Assembly: GCF_008373755.1 (NCBI RefSeq)
Contig: NZ_VUJV01000003.1
Location: 1,178,001-1,242,000 of the forward strand
Origin: Nocardioides humilatus
Lineage (GTDB): Bacteria; Actinomycetota; Actinomycetes; Propionibacteriales; Nocardioidaceae
Direction: 5' to 3'
Length of the DNA: 64,000 bases
The translations under genes and the position numbers were made by a program. Positions 40,742-51,296 of the stretch are shown piece after piece. Every line of letters starts with the position of its first letter. Position 1 is the stretch's first letter. Under the pieces are notes generated by a model. It was given only the letters and a program-made list of their open reading frames with translations. It made no database searches and was not told where the DNA came from.

Positions 40742-41204
40742 CCCGCGGGCCATCGCCGACATCGACGCTCCGCTCGACACGGTGTGGGGCGTCATGCTCG
40801 ACACCGAGGCGTACGGCGACTGGAACCCCTTCCTCTACGGGATCGAGACCCCGCAACCGGCCACGGTCGGCAACCCGATCGTGCTCCACGTCCGCTGGCC
40901 CAACGGCAAGACGACCCGGTCCCCGGAGGTGATCACGGTCATCGAACCGCCCACGACCGACGCCGACGGCGTCACGACGGCACGGCTCTCCTACAAATAC
41001 GTCGGCTTCCCCTCGAAGATCGGCCTGATCCAGGGCACCCGCCACCAACGGCTGACCCAGCGTCCGGGCGGTCCGACGACCTACGACACCGTCGAGGAGT
41101 TCAGCGGACCCGCCGTACGGCTCGCCGGCCCCGGGCGCGTGGCCGACGGGTTCCGGCGGCATGCCGAAGCGCTCAAGCGCCGAGCGGAGTCGCTCGGCGC
41201 CTGA
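40731..41204 (+). CDS. SRPBCC (START/polyketide cyclase-like) domain protein
   Basis: A 157-residue helix-grip protein. IADIDAPLDTVWGVMLDTEAYGDWNPF (quoted here only to show IADIDAPLDTVW and YGDWNPF) is the classic opening of SRPBCC proteins, with PTTYDTVEEFSGPA in the later sheet. It forms a ligand pocket for lipids or polyketides; the specific ligand is unknown. ATG start inside the preceding small-protein gene. Confidence 0.85.
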   Translation: MPADPRAIADIDAPLDTVWGVMLDTEAYGDWNPFLYGIETPQPATVGNPIVLHVRWPNGKTTRSPEVITVIEPPTTDADGVTTARLSYKYVGFPSKIGLIQGTRHQRLTQRPGGPTTYDTVEEFSGPAVRLAGPGRVADGFRRHAEALKRRAESLGA

Positions 41205-41236
41205 GCGCCGGTGTTCAGCAGGCCGGGATCAACAGG

Positions 41237-42223
41237 TCAGACGGCGACCATCGCCGGCACCGTCACGGCACCGATCGCGGCCGTGAGCCACACCTTCGAG
41301 CCGAGCTCGATGTCCAGCGACCGCGCGTGGCTGCGCGACAGGACCACCGAGACCGGGTCGGAGCTGCCGAACTCCGGGTCGAGCTCGACCTGCAGCCGCA
41401 CCTCGAAGCCGACGCGGAGTGCCCGCGTGACCGTGCCGGGGAAGGCTCCCGCGTGGCCCGGCGTCACCGCGACCTCGACATCGTGCGGGCGCAGCCGGAC
41501 CGGTCCGAGACGGGTGACCTCGCCGAGGAAGCCCATGACGAAGTCGTTGGCCGGCTCGTCGTAGAGCTGGTCGGGGCTGCCGACCTGCTCGACGCGACCC
41601 TGGTTGATGACGACGATCTCGTCGGCGACCTCCATGGCCTCCTCCTGGTCGTGCGTGACGAACACCGTCGTCACGTGGACCTCGTCGTGCAGGCGCCGCA
41701 GCCAGTCACGCAGCTCCTTGCGGACCTTGGCGTCGAGGGCGCCGAACGGCTCGTCGAGGAGGAGCACGGTCGGCTCCACCGCGAGCGCACGCGCCAGCGC
41801 CATGCGCTGACGCTGACCGCCCGAGAGCTGCGACGGCATCCGGTCGGCGAACTGCGAGAGGTGCACCAGCTCCAGGAGCTCGCCCACCCGCCTCTTCACC
41901 TCCGCCTTCGGCGTCTTGCGGATCTCCAGGCCGAACGCCACGTTCTTCGCGACGGTCATGTGCTTGAAGACCGCGTAGTGCTGGAAGACGAAGCCGACGT
42001 TGCGCTTCTGCGGCGGCAGCTTGGTGGCGTCGACACCCTCGATCGAAACGTTGCCGTGGTCGGCGGTGTCGAGACCGGCGATGATCCGCAGGAGGGTCGA
42101 CTTGCCACCACCCGACGGGCCGAGCAGCGCGGTGAGCTGACCGGTCGGGAGCGACACGTTCACGTCGTCGAGGGCGTAGAAGTCGCCGTACTTCTTGGTC
42201 AGGTTGCTTACTTCGATGCTCAC
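41237..42223 (-). CDS. cysA: Sulfate/thiosulfate ABC transporter ATP-binding protein
   Basis: A 328-residue ABC ATPase. Walker [10 protein letters not shown], the LSGGQRQR signature, Walker [13 protein letters not shown] and [11 protein letters not shown] are intact. [20 protein letters not shown] and the [25 protein letters not shown] segment are typical of CysA. The GTG start overlaps the permease stop (GTGA) and has AAGGAG 8 nt upstream. Last gene of the cysP/sbp-cysT-cysW-cysA operon; it energises sulfate uptake, which also feeds PAPS for the sulfotransferase at 3495. Confidence 0.95.
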   Translation of the reverse strand: MSIEVSNLTKKYGDFYALDDVNVSLPTGQLTALLGPSGGGKSTLLRIIAGLDTADHGNVSIEGVDATKLPPQKRNVGFVFQHYAVFKHMTVAKNVAFGLEIRKTPKAEVKRRVGELLELVHLSQFADRMPSQLSGGQRQRMALARALAVEPTVLLLDEPFGALDAKVRKELRDWLRRLHDEVHVTTVFVTHDQEEAMEVADEIVVINQGRVEQVGSPDQLYDEPANDFVMGFLGEVTRLGPVRLRPHDVEVAVTPGHAGAFPGTVTRALRVGFEVRLQVELDPEFGSSDPVSVVLSRSHARSLDIELGSKVWLTAAIGAVTVPAMVAV

Positions 42224-43032
42224 TTGTGGATCTCCTTCGGGCGGAGCAGAGAGACGACCACGATGCAGATCACGCTCAGGAAGGCGAGCACGAAGGCGAC
42301 GGAGTAGGCGCCGGGCTGGTCGAAGCTCTCGTACTTCGACTCGACCAGCAGCGTCGCGGTCTGGGTCTGGTTGATGACGTTGCCGGACACGACCTTCACC
42401 GCGCCGAACTCGCCGAGGCTGCGGGCGAGGCTCAGCACCACGCCGTAGACGACAGCCCACTTGATGGACGGGAGCGTGATCCGCCAGAACGTCTGGCGGA
42501 AGTTGGCCCCGAGGCTGCGCGCCGCCTGCTCCTGGTCGTCACCGATCTCATGGAGGACGGGCACGACCTCACGCACGATCAGCGGCAGCGCGACGAAGCA
42601 GGTCGCCATGATCATGCCGGTGCCGCTGAAGATGATCTGGATGCCGTTCTCCGCGAGCGTCTCACCGAACCAGCCGCCGTTCGGCTTGTAGACGAGCAGC
42701 AGCGCGAGGCCGACGACGACCGGGGAGACCGCCATCGGGAGGTCGATGAGCGCCGACAGGACCCGCTTGCCGGGGAACTCGTAGCGCACCAGCAGCAGCG
42801 AGATCGTGACGCCGAAGACCAGGTTGATCACCACGGCCTGGATCGCGATCTGCAGCGTCAGCGACAGCGCGTGGACGGTGGCGGGATCGGTGAAGACCTC
42901 GAGCATCGAGCCGACGCCGTCGGCGAAGGCGGTGCGCACGATCGTCGTCACCGGCCAGGCCACCAGGAAGAAGACGTAGCCGACAGCGAGCAGGCGCAGC
43001 AGCCACTTGACGGGCGTGGATACCTCAAGCAC
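42220..43032 (-). CDS. cysW: Sulfate ABC transporter permease CysW
   Basis: A 270-residue, six-span permease. [17 protein letters not shown] and [20 protein letters not shown] (EAA loop) match CysW, and [20 protein letters not shown] is a CysW hallmark. GTG start overlaps the cysT stop by 8 nt; its own stop overlaps the cysA start. Confidence 0.94.
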   Translation of the reverse strand: MLEVSTPVKWLLRLLAVGYVFFLVAWPVTTIVRTAFADGVGSMLEVFTDPATVHALSLTLQIAIQAVVINLVFGVTISLLLVRYEFPGKRVLSALIDLPMAVSPVVVGLALLLVYKPNGGWFGETLAENGIQIIFSGTGMIMATCFVALPLIVREVVPVLHEIGDDQEQAARSLGANFRQTFWRITLPSIKWAVVYGVVLSLARSLGEFGAVKVVSGNVINQTQTATLLVESKYESFDQPGAYSVAFVLAFLSVICIVVVSLLRPKEIHK

Positions 43033-43876
43033 GTGCGCTCACCCGCCTCTGGATGATGTCGAGCAGCACGATCACGAAGAGCGCGACAGCAAGCATCAGG
43101 CTCGCGACGGCAGCGGCCGAGGCCTGGCTGCCGTTCTCGATGTGCGTGAGCACGCGGACCGAGACGACCTCGGTGCTGAACGGCTTGTTGCCGCTGAGCA
43201 GCACCAACGAGCCGTACTCCGCGATCGCCCGCGCGAACGACAACGCCGCACCCGCGGTGATCGCCGGCACCAGGCTCGGCAGGATCACCCGACGGAAGAT
43301 GGTCAGCCGGGTCGCACCGAGCGATGCGGCCGCCTCCTCCACGTCGTGGTCGAGCTCCTCGAGCACCGGCTGCACCGTGCGCACGATGAACGGAAGCGTG
43401 ACGAAAGCCAGCGCGAGCGTCACGGCGTTGCGCGTGTAGGCCCAGTGCAGGTCGAGCGGGCTGTTGGGCCCGTAGAGACCAAGGAGCACGAGGCCGGCCA
43501 CGATGGTCGGCAGCGCGAACGGGATGTCGATGATGACGTCGAGGATCCGCTTGCCGAAGAACCGGTCACGCACGAGCACCCAGGCGATGACCGTGCCCAT
43601 CACGATGTTGACGAGGGTGACGAGTGCGGACTGGCCGACGGTGAGTCGGACGGCCGCCATGGTCTGCGGGTTGGTGATCGTGTCGATGTAGCCCGACCAG
43701 CCGCGATCGCTGGCAGACACGACGACGGCGGTCAGGGGGATCAGCACCAGAAGGCTGAACCATATGAGCGAAATCCCCAGGGCGAGTGACGAACCTGGGG
43801 TCAGAGTCACGCGGCGACCCGCCCGACGCCGGGGCGTCGGGCGGGTCGTCGGTGCATCAAGAGATGCTGCAGTCAT
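43025..43876 (-). CDS. cysT: Sulfate ABC transporter permease CysT
   Basis: A 283-residue permease with an Arg-rich cytoplasmic head ([15 protein letters not shown]) and six spans. IPFALPTIVAGLVLLGLYG, the EAA loop DVEEAAASLGATRLTIFRR, and AIAEYGSLVLLSGNKPF are CysT (CysU) features. ATG start 10 nt downstream of the binding-protein gene. Confidence 0.94.
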   Translation of the reverse strand: MTAASLDAPTTRPTPRRRAGRRVTLTPGSSLALGISLIWFSLLVLIPLTAVVVSASDRGWSGYIDTITNPQTMAAVRLTVGQSALVTLVNIVMGTVIAWVLVRDRFFGKRILDVIIDIPFALPTIVAGLVLLGLYGPNSPLDLHWAYTRNAVTLALAFVTLPFIVRTVQPVLEELDHDVEEAAASLGATRLTIFRRVILPSLVPAITAGAALSFARAIAEYGSLVLLSGNKPFSTEVVSVRVLTHIENGSQASAAAVASLMLAVALFVIVLLDIIQRRVSARA

Positions 43877-43886
43877 CCCTTGACCG

Positions 43887-44939
43887 TCAGTCTTCCTGCG
43901 CGTCTGAGCCGGACTTCTCGATCAGGTCGATGACGATGCCCAGAGGCTCACCGTCCTCGCCGTCCGCGAAGAACTTCTCGGCCGCCTCGCTCCAGCCACC
44001 GAAGTCGCCGTCGATGGTGAAGAGCTGAGCCGGGGTCGGGAACGGGTTGGCCGGGTCGTTGGCACCCTCGACCTCGGGAACCTCGACGCCCTCGACACCA
44101 GCGGTCGGGCGGAAGCCGTAGCCCGCGTAGATCTCCTGGCCCTCAGCGCTCTCGAGGAAGTCGAGGAAGTCCTGCGCACCGTCCTTGGCGTCGACCGTGA
44201 CCGCGGCCGGGTTCTCGATCAGCAGGGTGTCCTCCGGGATGACGTAGTCGATGTCGGTCCCGTTCTGCTTGGCGAGGATCGCCTCGTTCTCGTAGGTGAT
44301 GAGGACGTCCTGGTCACCCTCGAGGAACGCCGACGTCGCGTCACGCGCGCTGGCCGGGAGGACCGGCGTGTTCGCGAGGAGCTGGGAGATGTACTCCTTG
44401 GCCTCGTCCTCGGTGCCACCGTTGCCGATGACGTGCTGCCAGGCGGCGAGCATGGACCAGCGTGCGGCGCCCGACGAACCCGGGTTGGCGGCGACGATCG
44501 ACGTGCCGTCCTTGACGAGGTCGTCCCAGCCGGCGATGCCCTCGGGGTTGCCCTTGCGGACCACGAAGACGACGACCGAGCTGGTTGCGATGCCGTTGGT
44601 GGCGTTGTCCTTCCAGTCCTCGGCGACGAGACCGGCGTCGACGACGCGCTTCATGTCGGTCTCGAGCGAGAAGTGGACGATGTCAGCTTCAGCGCCCGCC
44701 TCGACGGCGCGGCTCTGGTCACCCGACGCACCGTAGGACGGGGCGAAGTCGATGTCCTTGCCCGCGTCGGTGTCCTCGAACGCCTTGAACTCGGCGTCGT
44801 TGGCCGTCTCGAGGACGGAGAACCCGACCAGCGACAGCGTGTCCTTCGACCCACCGCCGCCGATGTCGTTGCTGGTGCAGGCGGTCAAGGCCAGCACCCC
44901 GGTCAAACCCACGACCGTTGCCTTGATCGTCTTCTTCAT
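43887..44939 (-). CDS. Sulfate-binding lipoprotein (Sbp/CysP-like)
   Basis: A 350-residue exported receptor. MKKTIKATVVGLTGVLALTA, lipobox LTAC with Cys21. LVGFSVLETANDAEFKAFED, FAPSYGASGDQSRAVEAGAEA (quoted as FAPSYGASGDQSRAVEAG) and the VRKGNPEGIAGWDDLVKDG and NPGSSGAARWSMLAAW segments are hallmarks of the sulfate-binding family, the SGDQS/GSSGAARW loops contacting the oxyanion. First gene of the sulfate operon. Its upstream region (44940-45293) carries a palindrome at 45012-45028. Confidence 0.93.
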   Translation of the reverse strand: MKKTIKATVVGLTGVLALTACTSNDIGGGGSKDTLSLVGFSVLETANDAEFKAFEDTDAGKDIDFAPSYGASGDQSRAVEAGAEADIVHFSLETDMKRVVDAGLVAEDWKDNATNGIATSSVVVFVVRKGNPEGIAGWDDLVKDGTSIVAANPGSSGAARWSMLAAWQHVIGNGGTEDEAKEYISQLLANTPVLPASARDATSAFLEGDQDVLITYENEAILAKQNGTDIDYVIPEDTLLIENPAAVTVDAKDGAQDFLDFLESAEGQEIYAGYGFRPTAGVEGVEVPEVEGANDPANPFPTPAQLFTIDGDFGGWSEAAEKFFADGEDGEPLGIVIDLIEKSGSDAQED

Positions 44940-45011
44940 GGCGTCACTTCCTGACTTCGTGTCCCTGCCGATGCCCCTGGAGGCGCGGCCTTGATGTGAA
45001 TGACGGGTAGA

Positions 45012-45028
45012 TTACTAGACTTTAGTAA
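45012..45028 (-). promoter_or_regulatory. Palindrome at the sulfate operon promoter
   Basis: TTACTA-GACTT-TAGTAA is a perfect 6-bp inverted repeat in an AT-rich island, directly next to a minus-strand TTGACT (45033-45028) that fits a -35. Probably the operator of a sulfur-responsive repressor, possibly of the Rrf2/CymR type. The rest of the 354-nt gap (44940-45293) holds this promoter, the korA promoter, a palindrome TGGACACGTGTCCA (45197-45210) and no convincing gene. Confidence 0.5.
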
Positions 45029-45219
45029 GTCAATGTCCAACTCCCGCGTGTCGGACACGACGACGCACGCTCAGGAGCCGCTCAGGTTGTGAGCGAGGTC
45101 ACCCGCCAGGGCCGCCCAGGGGCTAGCAAAGAATCGGTCGGGCCGATCAGGCGGACTATCGTGGGGCAGCGTGTCGCGACCGTCCGGAAGAGACGTTGGA
45201 CACGTGTCCACCCAAAAAC

Positions 45220-45237
45220 TGGAACAGGTTCTAGAAT
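45220..45237 (+). promoter_or_regulatory. KstR-like operator overlapping the korA -10
   Basis: TGGAACAGGTTCTA (45220-45233) fits the KstR consensus TNNAACNNGTTNNA at every fixed position. The -10-like TAGAAT (45232-45237) overlaps it. The site is 57 nt before the korA GTG. It suggests repression lifted during lipid/steroid breakdown, but such a short motif may occur by chance. Confidence 0.45.
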
Positions 45238-45293
45238 GATGGACCTCAGCGCACGTTGCCCCGGAATCGGGCTGTAGTGAAAGTGATCCGCAA

Positions 45294-47257
<1,964 letters not shown>

Positions 47258-47261
<4 letters not shown>

Positions 47262-48352
47262 GCATCGACATCGGTACGCCGTCCCTCCGCTCGGGCACCG
47301 AGCTGGTCCCGACCTTCGACGGCCCTCAGACCGGCAAGGAGTACACCTCCGACCAGGAGGTCCGCTGGTGCCCCGGCTGCGGTGACTACGCCGTCCTCAA
47401 GGCGGTCCAGTCCTTCCTGCCCGACCTCGGCCTGCGTCGCGAGAACATCGTGTTCGTCTCCGGCATCGGCTGCTCCTCGCGGTTCCCCTACTACCTCGAC
47501 ACCTACGGCATGCACTCGATCCACGGCCGCGCGCCGTCGATCGCGACCGGCATCGCCACCGCCCGCGAGGACCTGAACGTGTGGGTCGTCACCGGCGACG
47601 GCGACGCGCTCTCGATCGGTGGCAACCACCTGATCCACGCGCTGCGCCGCAACGTCAACATGACGATCCTGCTGTTCAACAACCGGATCTACGGCCTCAC
47701 CAAGGGCCAGTACTCCCCCACCTCCGAGGTCGGCAAGGTCACCAAGACCAGCCCCCTCGGCTCACTGGACCACCCGTTCAACCCGGTCTCCCTCGCGCTC
47801 GGCGCCGAGGCCACCTTTGTCGCCCGCACCATCGACAGCGACCGCAAGCACCTCACGGGGGTCCTCGCTGCCGCAGCCGCCCACCGCGGCACCTCGTTCG
47901 TCGAGATCTACCAGAACTGCCCGATCTTCAACGACGGTGCGTTCGACGCGATCAAGGACAACGAGACCAAGGACCACGCGATCATCCCGCTGGTCCATGG
48001 CGAGCCGATCACCTTCGGCGCGAAGGACGCGACCACCGGGATGGGCGACAAGGCCCTGGTCCGCACCGGCGGCGGCGTCGAGGTCATCGACACCGCGTCG
48101 GCCCGCGTGGAGCAGATCCTCGCCCACGACGCGCACGACCCCGACCCCTCCACGGCGTTCGCGATCTCGCGACTCACCGCGGCGGACTACCTCAACCGCT
48201 CGCCGATCGGCATCTTCCGCCAGGTCGAGCGCCCGACCTACGACGACCTCGCCCGCGCACAGGTCAACGACGCCAAGGCGTCCGTCGACGGCACCGACAC
48301 CGACCGGCTCACGAAGTTGCTCAACGCCGGCGACACCTGGAACATCGGCTGA
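47258..48352 (+). CDS. korB: 2-oxoglutarate:ferredoxin oxidoreductase, beta subunit
   Basis: A 364-residue ThDP-binding subunit. VRWCPGCGDYAVLKAVQSFL and GIGCSSRFPYYLDTYGMHSI carry Fe-S Cys and active-site residues; the ThDP-Mg motif runs from GDGDALSIGGNHLIHALRRN to NNRIYGLTKGQYSPTS. The third Cys pair expected for the cluster lies at YQNCPIF. Normal family length. ATG coupled to korA (ATGA); the operon ends at a strong terminator 18 nt after the stop. Confidence 0.96.
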
Positions 48353-48369
48353 TCCGATCCCGACCCAGC

Positions 48370-48406
48370 GTGGGCCCCGCCGAACGGCGGGGCCCACGGT
48401 CGTTTT
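48370..48406 (+). terminator. Rho-independent terminator of korAB
   Basis: GTGGGCCCCGCC (48370-48381) pairs perfectly with GGCGGGGCCCAC (48386-48397) around loop GAAC, followed by GGTCGTTTTCC. Confidence 0.92.
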
Positions 48407-48459
48407 CCGGCGTACGCCGTCGCCTGGTGTCATGACCGTCGAGGCCCTACGCTTATGAC

Positions 48460-49383
48460 ATGACGGAGAGTCGGCGCGGACTGTTGTTCGGCGTCGCGGC
48501 CTACGGTCTGTGGGGCGTCTTTCCGCTCTACTTCCCGCTCCTGGAGCCGAGCGGCCCGGTCGAGATCCTCGCCAACCGCATCGTCTGGTCGGCCCTTGTC
48601 ATGGCGTTGCTGGTGGTCGCGCTCCGGCGACGCGCTGCGCTCGCGGCGCTGCTGCGCGACCGCCGTACGACGTTGCTCCTCATGCTGGCCGCCGCCACCA
48701 TCACGGCCAACTGGGGCACCTACATCTACGCCGTGAACTCGTCCCGTGTCGTCGAGACCTCGCTCGGCTACTTCATCAACCCGCTCGTCACGATGCTGAT
48801 GGGTGTCCTGATCCTGGGCGAGCGCCTCCGCTCGGTGCAGTGGACCGCGCTCGGCATCGGCTTCGTCGCGGTCGCCGTGCTGACGTGGGACTACGGCCGA
48901 CCGCCGTGGGTGGCGCTGGTCCTCGCCTGCTCCTTCGGCACCTACGGGCTGGCGAAGAAGCAGGCCTCGGTCGGCGCGATCGAGAGCCTCGCTCTCGAGA
49001 CGTCCCTCATCGCACCGTTCGCCCTCGGCTACCTGGCCTGGCTCGGATCCTCAGGCGGCGCCCACTTCGGCTCCGAGGGCGTCGGCCACGTGGTGCTGCT
49101 GATGACGAGCGGCGTCGTGACTGCGATCCCCCTGCTCCTCTTCGGCGGCGCAGCCACGCGGCTCCCGATGGTCACCCTCGGCCTGCTGCAGTACCTCGCG
49201 CCCGTCCTCCAGCTGGCGCTGGCGATCACGATCCTCGACGAGCACATGGGCACCGGTCGATGGATCGGCTTCAGCCTGGTCTGGCTCGCCCTGGCCGTCT
49301 TCACCTGGGACGCGATCGCCGAGCGGCGTCGCCAGATCGGCTCAGGCGACATTGCCGCTTTCGCGCGGGCGTCCCCAGCCTGA
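48460..49383 (+). CDS. rarD: EamA family transporter RarD
   Basis: A 307-residue, ten-span protein of the drug/metabolite transporter superfamily. RRGLLFGVAAYGLWGVFPLY is the RarD opening, followed by EILANRIVWS, ITANWGTYIYAVNSSRVVET and LGYFINPLVTMLMGVLILGE, the first EamA repeat; LGLLQYLAPVLQLALAI and FTWDAI close the second. The substrate is not settled. ATG at 48460, about 50 nt after the korAB terminator. Confidence 0.94.
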   Translation: MTESRRGLLFGVAAYGLWGVFPLYFPLLEPSGPVEILANRIVWSALVMALLVVALRRRAALAALLRDRRTTLLLMLAAATITANWGTYIYAVNSSRVVETSLGYFINPLVTMLMGVLILGERLRSVQWTALGIGFVAVAVLTWDYGRPPWVALVLACSFGTYGLAKKQASVGAIESLALETSLIAPFALGYLAWLGSSGGAHFGSEGVGHVVLLMTSGVVTAIPLLLFGGAATRLPMVTLGLLQYLAPVLQLALAITILDEHMGTGRWIGFSLVWLALAVFTWDAIAERRRQIGSGDIAAFARASPA

Positions 49384-49401
49384 AGAACGGGACCAGCACG
49401 A

Positions 49402-49460
49402 CCTTGTTCACTTTTCGATGTCGTTCAATTATGCTGAACATCCACGCTGATTGAACAAGG
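49402..49460 (+). promoter_or_regulatory. AbiE operator/promoter with nested inverted repeats
   Basis: CCTTGTTCA (49402-49410) and TGAACAAGG (49452-49460) form a perfect 9-bp inverted repeat; inside is a second, GTTCA (49423-49427)/TGAAC (49435-49439). All four share the half-site TGAAC. A TTCACT/TATGCT pair (49407-49412 and 49430-49435, 17-nt spacer) fits a promoter between them. AbiEi antitoxins repress their own operon through such repeats. Confidence 0.6.
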
Positions 49461-49467
49461 GAGCACC

Positions 49468-50451
49468 GTGGACGACTTTGACGCCATCAAGGCGCGCTTG
49501 GACGACTACGGCGTGCGCATGGAGATCGATGCCATCGCCACCATCGAATCAGAGATGGGTCAGTTGCGGGTGAGCCTGAATCGCGGCGCGTCACGGCAGT
49601 CATATGCGGTTCTCCATGGTCCCGATGTGCGCCTCAACGACGTCGCGCGGTCAATGGAACGAAGCGTTGGTCCCGTCATGGTCTGGACGCCATTCGTTCG
49701 ACCCAAGACCGCCGACGGGTTCCGGCGCGCAAACATTCAGTACATCGACAATGTGGGCAACGCCTGGCTGACCTTTAACGACGTACTGATCGACGTGCGC
49801 GGGCGCACCCCAACCAACGAGGCCCGACGGCCCAGCCACACGAGTGGCAACCTGTTCAGCGCAGGGCGGGCCCAGGTCGTATTCGCTCTCCTTGCATGGC
49901 CTCAACTACGAAGAGGAACGACTCGCGAACTTGCAGAAGCGGCAGGAGTTTCGGTCGGACTCGCGCATGGAACCCTCGACCTGCTCCGGCAGACGGGTTA
50001 CGGCGACGCTACCGCTCCACACGAAAGCCGGGCCCTGCTCGATCATTGGGCAGCATCGTTCCCAACTGGACTCGCTCCCCGACTGCTGCTCGGATCGTTT
50101 CGAAGTGATCCCGAACGAATCGATGAGGTACGGAAATATCGCCCGGACGACGAGATGTTCATAAGTGGAGAAGCGGCCACCGATGAGCTCCGGGGAACAG
50201 TCCGATTAATTCTGTACGTCGATGAACTGCATCCTGGTCTACCTATCGCCAACCGTTGGCGCGCGGATGGCGCGCACAACGTCGTTGTCCGGCGCAAGTT
50301 TTGGCAAGCGCCCGACGGCTCCGATGGCCCGATCGCGGGCGTCCACCTCGCGCCTGGACCGCTCGTCTACGCGGATCTCATGAGTAGCGACGACCCCCGC
50401 ATCCGCACCGTCGCTCAGGAATGGGGACGGCGCCTTGCTGGACATGCCTGA
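49468..50451 (+). CDS. AbiEi family type IV antitoxin/transcription factor
   Basis: A 327-residue protein. The middle FALLAWPQLRRGTTRELAEA followed by GVSVGLAHGTLDLLRQTGYG looks like a winged HTH (about residues 138-175). GPLVYADLMSSDDPRIRTVA near the C-terminus is typical of the AbiEi_2 antitoxin group. It would counter the toxin and autorepress the operon. Codon use (GTT, ATT, AAT, CGA, CAT) is clearly less GC-biased than in rarD or the downstream prenyl synthase, which marks an acquired module. GTG start with AAGGGAG 7 nt upstream. Confidence 0.78.
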   Translation: MDDFDAIKARLDDYGVRMEIDAIATIESEMGQLRVSLNRGASRQSYAVLHGPDVRLNDVARSMERSVGPVMVWTPFVRPKTADGFRRANIQYIDNVGNAWLTFNDVLIDVRGRTPTNEARRPSHTSGNLFSAGRAQVVFALLAWPQLRRGTTRELAEAAGVSVGLAHGTLDLLRQTGYGDATAPHESRALLDHWAASFPTGLAPRLLLGSFRSDPERIDEVRKYRPDDEMFISGEAATDELRGTVRLILYVDELHPGLPIANRWRADGAHNVVVRRKFWQAPDGSDGPIAGVHLAPGPLVYADLMSSDDPRIRTVAQEWGRRLAGHA

Positions 50452-51259
50452 ATACGCGGCCGCCGTCCTTGATCCACTCCGAACGGTCGTTGCCGAAGCG
50501 TTGGCGACCGCAGCGGGACTGCAACCCGACGACCTCATGATCGTCGGTGCACACTGTCGCGACATCATCCACACAGCACTGGGTCATCGATTCGTCACGC
50601 CGGCAACTCGGGACCTGGATCTAGCTATTGCCCTGCGCGACTGGGGTTCCTATCAACAGATCGCAGACTCGTTTCCAAAGGTTGGATCGAACGGCATCTG
50701 CTACCGCATAGCTGGCCGTCCCGTTGATCTGCTGGCCTTCGGCGCAATCGAGGATCCCGTGGGCACTGTTACGCCACCTCACCGCGGAAGCCCCATGAGC
50801 GTTTGGGCGTTCGACGAGATTTACGCGGCAGCGAACCAACTCCGACTGAGCGACGAGATCGCTATCCGTATGCCTGACATACCCGGTTACGCAGCCGCCA
50901 AGCTCGGGGCATGGCTAGATAGATCCGAGTTCCACGAGACCAAGGACGCTCGAGATATCGCGCTGGCCCTTTACTGGTATGCCGAGTCGCCCTCGGTGCA
51001 AGACCGCTTGTACGAGTCCGAGGACGGTATCGCGGCCCTCATCGCGGAGGACACCGACGTCCCGCGCGCCGCTGCCCGCCTTCTAGGCCAAGACATCGCC
51101 AAGATGATCGGGGCTCTCAGGCTCGCCGAACTGCTCGCCCGTTGGCCCGGCAACATCAACCTACTGGTGGACAACCTGAAGACGTCGAACAACGAGGCGC
51201 AGACGGAGCGTCGCTATGAGCTGGTCCGAGCCCTCAGCGATGGCCTGACCACCACTTAG
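50435..51259 (+). CDS. AbiEii-like nucleotidyltransferase toxin
   Basis: A 274-residue nucleotidyltransferase-fold protein. DDLMIVGAHCRDIIHTALGH followed by RDLDLAIALRDW gives the G-(A/S) ... DxD active-site pattern of AbiEii toxins, which modify nucleotide or tRNA substrates. RPVDLLAFGAIED supplies the third acidic position. Overlaps the antitoxin by 17 nt if TTG 50435 is used (GGGGA upstream); ATG 50444 is an alternative. ATA, AGA and CTA codons, almost absent elsewhere in the window, support recent transfer. Confidence 0.76.
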   Translation: MLDMPEYAAAVLDPLRTVVAEALATAAGLQPDDLMIVGAHCRDIIHTALGHRFVTPATRDLDLAIALRDWGSYQQIADSFPKVGSNGICYRIAGRPVDLLAFGAIEDPVGTVTPPHRGSPMSVWAFDEIYAAANQLRLSDEIAIRMPDIPGYAAAKLGAWLDRSEFHETKDARDIALALYWYAESPSVQDRLYESEDGIAALIAEDTDVPRAAARLLGQDIAKMIGALRLAELLARWPGNINLLVDNLKTSNNEAQTERRYELVRALSDGLTTT

Positions 51260-51296
51260 CCGGCGGACGCCAGCGCAGGCCGCAACCCGCCCAGAT

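Noticed and set aside
45089-45277. 62-codon ORF in the sbp-korA gap
   Set aside because: Runs through the KstR-like site and the korA promoter; composition is not coding-like and there is no RBS.
49402-51259. Insertion sequence carrying the AbiE pair
   Set aside because: No transposase, terminal repeats beyond the operator, or target duplication is visible.
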